A stretch of 41,844 nucleotides of DNA from Bacilli bacterium (GTDB taxonomy: Bacteria; Bacillota; Bacilli; Paenibacillales; KCTC-25726). The stretch covers positions 1-41,844 of the forward strand of contig DASVDB010000050.1 of assembly GCA_036381315.1 (NCBI GenBank). The letters are read 5' to 3'. Each line of letters opens with the position of its first letter. The stretch's first letter is position 1. Both the position numbers and the translations under genes were made by a program. Of the stretch, positions 36,249 through 41,844 are shown in pieces. Under the pieces are notes generated by a model. That model was not told the DNA's origin and did not search any database. It saw nothing but the letters and a program-made list of their open reading frames with translations.

Positions 36249-37697
36249 ATGAAAAAAGCTTCCGCGTTTGAAAAAGTTGCCGCCAGGTGTTGGAACGTGC
36301 TGAATGAAGGCAAGCCGTTTACGCCTGTATTTGTCGTCGGCACTTTTCTTATTTATACGCTGCTGCAAGGCGCCGGTCAGATCAGCTGGCCAAGCTTTGC
36401 GCTGGCGGTTGTGTGGTCGTTGCCGGTATTCGCGGTTTATTACGCGTTCGACTTTCCGCTGCACTTGCGCGTCTTCTTATGGCTGCCGGCAGCCTTGCAA
36501 ATCTGGATGTTCCCCGGGGCTGATTTTGCGTTATACGCGTTGGGACTGGGACTTTATATTTTCTTCACCGTATTTTTTTGGGGCACGATCTATTACCATC
36601 TGCGCATCGGCACGCCGTGGACGAACTATCGCCGGTTCTGGAAACTGGTGCTCAAAAACAGCGATTCGACAAGCGGCAACGCTCAGGAGCAGCTGCCCAA
36701 AGTCTGGCTGCTTTTGGGACTCTTGGCGTGGTTTTATGCGCATCCGTTAGGCGGCATGCCGCGGCACATCGTCGTCTATGCCGTTTTTGCCGCCTGTTTA
36801 TGGCTATACGCCTGGGCGGTGCATAAGCTTTTGTTTACCTGGAAGCCGCATGAGTTGCCGCCCACGAAGCGGGAAGGCGCCTTGAGCGCGATCGCCGAAA
36901 AAGTTTACATCGTCATTATCGACGGCTGCCGCAAGGATCGGTTGGCGGAAGCGGACACGCCGTTTATCGATTGGCTGCGCGCGGAAGGGACGGAATTCGC
37001 CAGCATGGAAACGATTTATCCCGACCGCACCGTCGTCTGTTTTTCATCGATGTTTACCGGGACATACCCGCGCGAGCACGGCATCAAAAGCAATATGGTG
37101 TGGAGGCTGGGCGTCCGCTGCGAAAGCGTCTTTGACAGTTTGCGCAAAGTCGGCAAAACGGGAAAACTTTTAGGGATCGCCCATCTTGTCGACTCGTTCG
37201 GCGATGATGTGGAAACGGTCACGGCTGTGATGAAAAACGACGAAGCGGACGCCAATATCATGCTGCGGGCCAAAGATATCGTCGAACGGCATGACCCCGA
37301 TCTCCTGATCGTGCAGCTGATTGCGACCGATCAGACGGGGCACAGCCGCGGTGCGCTTTATGAGGAATACAAGCAAAAAATTGCGGAAGCGGACCGCCAT
37401 ATCGCAGACTTTTACGCTTGGCTGAAAGCCAGGGGACTGCTGGATGATGCCGTGTTCATCGTAGCGGCGGACCATGGTCAATCTGACGGAATCGGCGGGC
37501 ATGGACATCTGGATGAAGGCGAACGGTATGTGCCGTTTTTCATGGCCGGAAAAGGCATCCGCAAAGGCCACCTCGTAACGTCCAAGCACAGCCTCGTTTC
37601 CGTTACGCCGACCATATGCCGGCTTTTGGGCGCGCCGCTGCCCGACAAAAGCAGAGGCCCCGTGCTTGCGGAAGCGTTCAAGGAGGAGATCCGGTGA
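36249..37697 (+). CDS. Membrane-bound alkaline-phosphatase-superfamily hydrolase
   Basis: The N-terminal 200 residues hold about six hydrophobic helices (for example FVVGTFLIYTLLQG and LGLGLYIFFTVFFWGTIYY). The rest is a type I phosphodiesterase / nucleotide pyrophosphatase domain with VIIDGCRKDRL (metal Asp), DRTVVCFSSMFTGTYPREHG (nucleophile Thr region), ATDQTGHSRG, and AADHGQSDGIGGHGH (metal Asp and His). It probably cleaves a phospho- or sulfo-ester at or near the membrane; the substrate is unknown. Length is 482 residues. ATG 36249 follows AAAGGTG. It overlaps the glycosyltransferase by four bases, and its promoter carries a Fur box, suggesting a role under iron limitation. Confidence 0.85.
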   Translation: MKKASAFEKVAARCWNVLNEGKPFTPVFVVGTFLIYTLLQGAGQISWPSFALAVVWSLPVFAVYYAFDFPLHLRVFLWLPAALQIWMFPGADFALYALGLGLYIFFTVFFWGTIYYHLRIGTPWTNYRRFWKLVLKNSDSTSGNAQEQLPKVWLLLGLLAWFYAHPLGGMPRHIVVYAVFAACLWLYAWAVHKLLFTWKPHELPPTKREGALSAIAEKVYIVIIDGCRKDRLAEADTPFIDWLRAEGTEFASMETIYPDRTVVCFSSMFTGTYPREHGIKSNMVWRLGVRCESVFDSLRKVGKTGKLLGIAHLVDSFGDDVETVTAVMKNDEADANIMLRAKDIVERHDPDLLIVQLIATDQTGHSRGALYEEYKQKIAEADRHIADFYAWLKARGLLDDAVFIVAADHGQSDGIGGHGHLDEGERYVPFFMAGKGIRKGHLVTSKHSLVSVTPTICRLLGAPLPDKSRGPVLAEAFKEEIR

Positions 37698-38452
37698 AAA
37701 CGTGTATCGTCGTCATTCCCGCGTACAATGAGCAGGACGCGATTGCCGGCGTCATCGCCCAAATACCGCGCGCAGCCATGCCGGGATATGAGGTAAAAGC
37801 GCTTGTGGTCAATGACGGCTCCGGCGATGCGACCGTGAAGAGGGCGCGCGAGGCCGGGGCGGACTATATTTATTCGACCGTGGCCAACCAGGGACTTGGC
37901 GCAGCCGTTTATTTCGGATTAAAGGAAGCGTATCGGCTGGGCGCCGACATCGTCGTAATGATCGATGCCGACAACGAATATCCGGCGGCCGAAATTCCGC
38001 ACGTCGCGGCGCCGATTGTGAACGGGGAGGCGGATTATGTGATCGGCTCCCGGTTTATGCGCAAAGTGCGCGGCATGAAGCTTTACCGCAGATGGGGCAA
38101 CCGCGCGTTTACGCTTCTGGTATCGCTGCTTTTGCGCAGACGGTTGAGCGACGGGCAGTCCGGCATGCGCGCGTTTTCCCGGGCGGTCTGCCGTGACGTG
38201 GACATTATTCATGCTTACAATTACGCGCAGGTGATGACGCTAAATATTGTGCGCCAGGGCTATCGGCTGCGCGAGGTGCCAATCTCGTATAAAGTTCGGA
38301 CAACGGGTGAATCGTTTATCCGGTTCAACTATCTTGCCAGGGTTATTCCGGCGATTTGCAAAGAAATGCTGACGCCGGTGGAAAATCGTCGCGGGGTACA
38401 AACACCCTACGCCTTGGAATTTCATAAAGCTATAGTGACCGACAAAATATAA
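37694..38452 (+). CDS. Family 2 glycosyltransferase, DPM1-like
   Basis: A GT-A fold enzyme of 252 residues. CIVVIPAYNEQDAIAGV opens it, VVNDGSGDAT binds the nucleotide, MIDADNEYP is the metal-binding D-x-D, and GSRFMRKVRGM with DGQSGMRAFSR follows the dolichol/polyprenyl-phosphate mannosyltransferase pattern. No C-terminal membrane helices are seen. It likely moves a sugar from a nucleotide donor to a lipid carrier or related acceptor. GTG 37694 overlaps the preceding stop (GTGA), with AGGAGGAG (37681-37688) as ribosome site, so it is coupled to the phosphatase-family enzyme and shares its Fur-type control. Confidence 0.9.
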   Translation: MKTCIVVIPAYNEQDAIAGVIAQIPRAAMPGYEVKALVVNDGSGDATVKRAREAGADYIYSTVANQGLGAAVYFGLKEAYRLGADIVVMIDADNEYPAAEIPHVAAPIVNGEADYVIGSRFMRKVRGMKLYRRWGNRAFTLLVSLLLRRRLSDGQSGMRAFSRAVCRDVDIIHAYNYAQVMTLNIVRQGYRLREVPISYKVRTTGESFIRFNYLARVIPAICKEMLTPVENRRGVQTPYALEFHKAIVTDKI

Positions 38453-38460
38453 AAACCGGC

Positions 38461-38475
38461 ATTGTTTAAAACAAT
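38461..38475. repeat. Perfect 15-base palindrome before gin
   Basis: ATTGTTT-A-AAACAAT lies nine bases after the glycosyltransferase stop and 63 bases before the gin start. It may be a small operator; there is no adjacent terminator T-run. Confidence 0.4.
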
Positions 38476-38538
38476 AGATTCGGTGAATACTGGTATACAG
38501 GATGAGAAAAGCTTTGGAAGTTTCGAGGTGGTAGAAGC

Positions 38539-38730
38539 ATGGATGATATGCAGAACAGTGTTTGTATCATTTGCCACGGGCAGCGATCCGAAGGCATTCG
38601 TATTTGCTCCCGGTTTATTTGCGCCGATTGTGAACGGGAAATCGTTCGCACCGACGTGGTAGACGGCAATTACGGTTACTTTATTGATCAGATGAAACAG
38701 ATTTGGCGCGATATAAAAGGATTGGCTTGA
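38539..38730 (+). CDS. gin: Gin/CsfB, anti-sigma factor of sporulation
   Basis: A 63-residue zinc-binding protein of the sigma-G inhibitor Gin family. Cysteine pairs C9-x2-C12 (CIIC) and C28-x2-C31 (CADC), the FICADCEREI segment and the DGNYGYFIDQMKQIW tail follow B. subtilis CsfB (CVIC ... FICLDCER ... DPDYAFYVKKLK). Known members block sigma-G early, and sigma-E later, during endospore formation. GAGGTGG at 38526-38532 supports ATG 38539. No clear sigma-F type promoter was found in the 86-base gap. This is the best sign that the host makes spores. Confidence 0.88.
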   Translation: MDDMQNSVCIICHGQRSEGIRICSRFICADCEREIVRTDVVDGNYGYFIDQMKQIWRDIKGLA

Positions 38731-38736
38731 ATAAAA

Positions 38737-39588
38737 TCATTTCAAATCATTTCGAAACTGCTGCGGATATACACCGCAGCAGTTTTTGAAAAACCGGGAA
38801 AAAGAGTACAGATTCGGATAGCCAAGCGTGAAGGCGATTTCGGTTATCGTCATTTCGTTTTGCCTAAGCAGATGTTTTGCTTTATCCAATTGCAGCTTTT
38901 GCAGGAAAGCTTTCGGCGACATGCCCGTTTGCTCCGAAAATACGGTCGCGAAGTACGTCCGATTCACGCCGATGAAATCCGCTATATGTTGAACGCTGAT
39001 CTTCTCCGTATGATGCAGCTTCATATATTCGATCGCCCGCTGAATCCAACTGATTTGGCGCACAGGCTGGTTCGCGACAGACTCGGACAATTCGGCAAAC
39101 AGGCGATAAAAAAGGCTGAGCAGACGCAGCGGAGTTGTCTGTTCGGAAGATGTAGGCTGCCTAAGCTCATCGAGTATATGTTCAACCGTATTCCATACTT
39201 GTTTGGAAGCGGCATTTGTTTTGCACGGATAGTGGCGCATGATGCCAGCCGCCCCCATCAGCCCATCCGCACCCGGACCGGCGAAAGCGGTCCAGTACAT
39301 TTGCAACGGCTCCTCGGCCGGAAGCCCCCGATAGGAATAGCTGCACCCGGGAAACATGCCGAACAGGTCTCCGCTTGCGAGATCGGCTGAACCGCCCGGA
39401 TATTCAAAATGAACTCGGCCAGAACGGACAAAATGAATACTGTAGCATTCGATTTGCTTCGGACCGACCGCATAATTGGGTTTGGCAATGTTGCGACCAG
39501 CGCGGACGGGCCATATCCGTTCATCTTTTTCATAAAGCGAAGGTGTGTAGTATAGCTGTTCGGAAAATTCGTGCGCATATTCCTTCAC
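38737..39588 (-). CDS. AraC-family regulator (cupin plus HTH) next to a dead sulfatase
   Basis: The N-terminal cupin-like sensor (SIHFVRSGRVHFEYPGG, DLFGMFPGCSYSYRG) binds a sugar in relatives. The C-terminal 100 residues form two helix-turn-helix units (ISVQHIADFIGVNRTYFATVFSEQTGMSP and ITEIAFTLGYPNLYSFSRFFKNCCGVYP, read in parts). Length is 283 residues. GTG 39588 follows GAGAGGGG on the minus strand. It is divergent to a broken sulfatase, its likely former target. Its last codons coincide with a strong hairpin that looks like the gin terminator. Confidence 0.92.
   Translation of the reverse strand: MKEYAHEFSEQLYYTPSLYEKDERIWPVRAGRNIAKPNYAVGPKQIECYSIHFVRSGRVHFEYPGGSADLASGDLFGMFPGCSYSYRGLPAEEPLQMYWTAFAGPGADGLMGAAGIMRHYPCKTNAASKQVWNTVEHILDELRQPTSSEQTTPLRLLSLFYRLFAELSESVANQPVRQISWIQRAIEYMKLHHTEKISVQHIADFIGVNRTYFATVFSEQTGMSPKAFLQKLQLDKAKHLLRQNEMTITEIAFTLGYPNLYSFSRFFKNCCGVYPQQFRNDLK
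38755..38787 (+). terminator. Terminator of gin inside the araC-like gene
   Basis: AAACTGCTGCGG (38755-38766) pairs perfectly over 12 bases with CCGCAGCAGTTT (38774-38785), a 7-base loop and a T5 run to 38787. Read on the plus strand it is an ideal terminator for gin, yet it lies within the last coding bases of the convergent AraC gene (residues KNCCGVYPQQF). On the minus strand it also precedes that gene's stop. Confidence 0.8.
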
Positions 39589-39617
39589 ATTCCCGCCGCC
39601 CCTCTCGTCACTTTATT

Positions 39618-40606
39618 TTTCCGACTTGTACGCCGAGCCGGGCGTCGATCATCACCGGGATGTATCCCAGCCAGCATGGCGCCTGGACATTGGGCACGAA
39701 GTTGTTGGAAGACCGCCATACGGTCGGTGAAGATTTTGTGCAGGCGGGTTATCGGACGGCGCTGATTGGCAAAGCGCATTTCCAGCCGCTGCGTACGACA
39801 GAAGAATACCCTTCGCTGGAAGCGTACCCCGTGTTGCATGATTTTGCTTTCTGGAAACAATTTTATGGTCCGTTTTACGGCTTCGAGCATGTGGAGTTGG
39901 CCCGTCCCCACACAAACGAAGCGCATGTCGGGCAGCATTACGCGCTATGGATGGAACAAAAGGGCTGCCGCAATTGGCGCGATTATTTTCTGCCGCCGAC
40001 CGGCACTATGGACAGTTCGCAAACCTACAAATGGCCGATTCCGGAGGAATTCCACTACAACACCTGGATCGCCGAACGCACCAATCGTTTGCTTGAACGG
40101 TACAAGAACAACGAAGAAAACTTTTTCCTGTGGGCCAGTTTCTTTGATCCGCATCCGGAATACCTGGTCCCCGAGCCCTGGGATACGATGTACGATCCGG
40201 ACATGTTGACGATTCCCGCACTGGTGCCCGGCGAGCATGAGCACAATCCGCCGCACTTTCAGATGACGCAGGAGGAAAATCCGAACTACAAACGATGACC
40301 GGCGTAAGTCAAAAACAGGTGTGGCTCGGCGAAACCGCCCAGGCGCGGGATCATGCGATTTGCGAATTTCGCCACGAACCGACCACGATTCACCAGAAAA
40401 CGTTTGTCGATGCGCGGTATAAAATCACGGTCTATTACAACCGGACGTACGAAGAAATCTTCGATCTCAAGGAGGATCCGCACGAATTGCATAATTTATG
40501 GGACGACCCCGCGTACGGACAACTGAAGCAGGAATTGCTGCTCAAGTATATCTGGGCGGAATTGGGCAAGGAGCCCTTGGCAATGCCGCGCATATGGGGC
40601 GCATAA
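39618..40606 (+). pseudogene. Decayed type I sulfatase gene
   Basis: Frame 1 (39618-40298) reads PTCTPSRASIITGMYPSQHG, the sulfatase signature with the cysteine that becomes formylglycine (Cys codon 39627-39629), and continues with typical sequence to PHFQMTQEENPNYKR and a stop. The second piece (40295-40606, another frame) reads MTGVSQKQVWLGE to EIFDLKEDPHELHNLW and KEPLAMPRIWGA, the usual C-terminal part. Missing are the N-terminal 50 or so residues with metal-binding aspartates and a start, and a middle block of roughly 130 residues with the D-H-G metal site. Two deletions, one frame-changing, make it nonfunctional. A terminator follows it. Confidence 0.85.
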
Positions 40607-40702
40607 CTTGACGTTTTCTCTAGCATGGCGCCAGTGTGAAAGTGAAATGGTCCGGACGACGGATGCAGTAGATGAAAAAAGCTTATATTGTATAGCTGGC
40701 TA

Positions 40703-40734
40703 CCGCCATTTACCCGGTAAATGGCGGATTTTTT
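40703..40734 (+). terminator. Terminator after the sulfatase remnant
   Basis: CCGCCATTTACC (40703-40714) and GGTAAATGGCGG (40716-40727) are perfect complements with almost no loop, so about ten pairs form, followed by ATTTTTT. It ends the sulfatase transcript and borders the stop of the convergent AraC gene. Confidence 0.8.
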
Positions 40735-41644
40735 ATTCTCGTACTTTCCTGTAATACTGGTAGGGGGAAAGCCCCGTGTATTTTTTAAAAACCTTGCTAA
40801 AATAATAAGGATCGTCCAGGCCGGACAAGCTACCGATTTCATTCATGGCGAGATGAGTCGTCTCGATTAATTCCTTCGCATGGTTGATACGAACCATATT
40901 GACATATTTCATGATTGTGTGGCCTGTTACTTCCCGAAAGACACGGTTAATAAAATCGAAATTGCAAGCGAACTTTTCTTCAATCATGGTGCTGCTGATT
41001 TTTGCAACGAAATTTTGATGAATATAGTTGAGAAGTTCGTGAACTTTCTCAATGGATTTTGTATTTTTACGGGTGTTTTTCCGTATTTCGCTCATAAAAT
41101 GTTCCCTTGAAATTTCGATCAGCAATTCGGAGAATCTCAAAGCCGTCAGACTTCGGTTATATTGTTTTCTTTTATACAGATTGAGGATATCGTTCATAAC
41201 ATGAAGCACCTTATGGAAGCCGCTGTTTTCGGCTAATGTCAGATATTTTGGCAGATAACAAAGATAATTGTCGGCGATTTCATCTTCAAACCCATGCTGC
41301 CCGTCTTTTCTGGGTCTGCTATGCTCCAGGAAAAAATTGCTGATAAAAGTGTTCGGATCCTCGATATAGACCGACCGCACATCCGGGTGGCCAAAGTGAA
41401 TATAGAAGTAATCGCAAGCATGCTTCTCGATGCCTTCATGTTCCAGCCCAGGTTCAAGAAGCAACATATCCCCTTTGCGAAGCTCAAATTTTTTGCCGTT
41501 TTCCCGGAGATGAAGCTCGCCGCTTTTGATCAAATAAAGCAAATACTCGTCGGTAATCCGCCGAAAATGCTTCCAGGGCGATTTGTAAGATACAAAGCCC
41601 ATAACCGTAATCTTTGGCAGAGAAATGAGATTGATTGCCAGCAT
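40733..41644 (-). CDS. AraC-family regulator divergent from Gfo/Idh gene
   Basis: A 303-residue AraC/XylS protein. The N-terminal cupin part shows YLLYLIKSGELHLRENGKKFELRKGDMLLLEPG and FYIHFGHPDV (read in parts); the C-terminal two-helix DNA-binding part shows EEKFACNFDFINRVFREVTGHTIMKYVNMVRI and SGLDDPYYFSKVFKKYTGLSPYQYYRK (read in parts). Its codon use is more A+T-rich than the operon at 36249. The start at 41644 follows AAGGAG by 11 bases. It probably activates the divergent genes that begin at 41778. Confidence 0.92.
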   Translation of the reverse strand: MLAINLISLPKITVMGFVSYKSPWKHFRRITDEYLLYLIKSGELHLRENGKKFELRKGDMLLLEPGLEHEGIEKHACDYFYIHFGHPDVRSVYIEDPNTFISNFFLEHSRPRKDGQHGFEDEIADNYLCYLPKYLTLAENSGFHKVLHVMNDILNLYKRKQYNRSLTALRFSELLIEISREHFMSEIRKNTRKNTKSIEKVHELLNYIHQNFVAKISSTMIEEKFACNFDFINRVFREVTGHTIMKYVNMVRINHAKELIETTHLAMNEIGSLSGLDDPYYFSKVFKKYTGLSPYQYYRKVRE

Positions 41645-41777
41645 TGACGGCGCGCTCCTTTCGAGAATGAAAAAGTCGCTAAATTACAAAAAGTAATCTT
41701 TATTTGCCATTCTCAATTATTCTAACACATCCTATACTGATGGTGTAATCGAATACAAAAAAAGCAGGATGGTAGAT

Positions 41778-41844
41778 ATGAATAAAGTAAAAATTGGCGT
41801 AATCGGTCTCGGCATCATTTCCAACAATCACATTCGTTCCATCA
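41778..41844 (+). CDS. Gfo/Idh/MocA-family oxidoreductase, N-terminal fragment
   Basis: The first 22 codons read MNKVKIGVIGLGIISNNHI, with the Rossmann NAD(P) motif GVIGLGIISNNHI typical of this family of sugar dehydrogenases. The gene runs off the window. It starts 133 bases from the divergent AraC gene, its probable regulator. Confidence 0.8.
   Translation, partial: MNKVKIGVIGLGIISNNHIRSI

Noticed and set aside
38461-38538. Sigma-F/sigma-G promoter for gin
   Set aside because: GTATA and AATACT-like pieces occur, but no pair has the right spacing and sequence.
39375-39617. N-terminal extension of the sulfatase in the same frame
   Set aside because: This part is antisense to the AraC gene, whose coding sequence is well supported; sulfatase similarity only begins just before the Cys-x-Pro-Ser-Arg motif.
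41701-41750. Second Fur box between the AraC and Gfo/Idh genes
   Set aside because: CATTCTCAATTATTCT resembles the motif only in A+T content and lacks the 7-1-7 symmetry.

Overview
The window looks like a chromosomal piece of an endospore-forming Bacillota, most likely Paenibacillaceae. The signs are a pcrB-pcrA-ligA operon, a gin/csfB-type sporulation anti-sigma gene, strong GGAGG ribosome sites, GTG and TTG starts, rho-independent terminators and CcpA-like cre sites, at a moderate G+C content. It reads as a core housekeeping operon followed by about 36 kb of carbohydrate-use genes.

Layout. (1) 1-633: upstream terminator, degenerate 32-bp tandem repeats and a dispersed palindromic repeat. 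(2) 634-5743: pcrB, pcrA, ligA, closed by a terminator. (3) 5953-14569: an L-rhamnose operon (bifunctional aldolase/lactaldehyde dehydrogenase, isomerase, kinase, DeoR regulator) continuing into lutABC. Together these should take rhamnose to DHAP, L-lactaldehyde, L-lactate and pyruvate. (4) 14570-15630: long non-coding stretch with a second palindromic element and a 37-bp tandem array in the leader of a GntR regulator. (5) 15631-23415: GntR regulator, ABC sugar importer (binding protein and two permeases), family I CoA-transferase, enoyl-CoA hydratase and a GH88 unsaturated glucuronyl hydrolase. This is an odd mixture of uronate-oligosaccharide and acyl-CoA enzymes, and the least familiar system in the window. 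(6) 23669-35554: Eis-like acetyltransferase, MFS transporter, convergent GntR regulator, second ABC importer, GH4 6-phospho-beta-glucosidase, aldehyde dehydrogenase, BadF/NagK-like kinase and a Cof-type HAD phosphatase. (7) 35555-36248: third palindromic element and a promoter with a near-perfect Fur box. (8) 36249-38730: membrane-bound alkaline-phosphatase-superfamily enzyme, DPM1-like glycosyltransferase and gin. (9) 38737-41844: AraC regulator, a decayed sulfatase gene, a second AraC regulator and the start of a Gfo/Idh/MocA oxidoreductase.

How the genes work together. Both ABC importers lack an ATPase gene, so they probably borrow a shared MsmX-type subunit from elsewhere. The first GntR regulator probably controls itself and the importer operon: the same palindrome (TGTAATTACAT followed by GG-n-ACAT) sits at both promoters. 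In the second cluster several promoters carry an inverted repeat just downstream of the -10 box, which suggests control by the second GntR protein. Cre-like sites near both importers point to catabolite repression. GH88 and the broken sulfatase hint at past or present use of sulfated or uronic-acid-rich polysaccharides. All functional statements are from reading the sequence and family knowledge; no database search was run.
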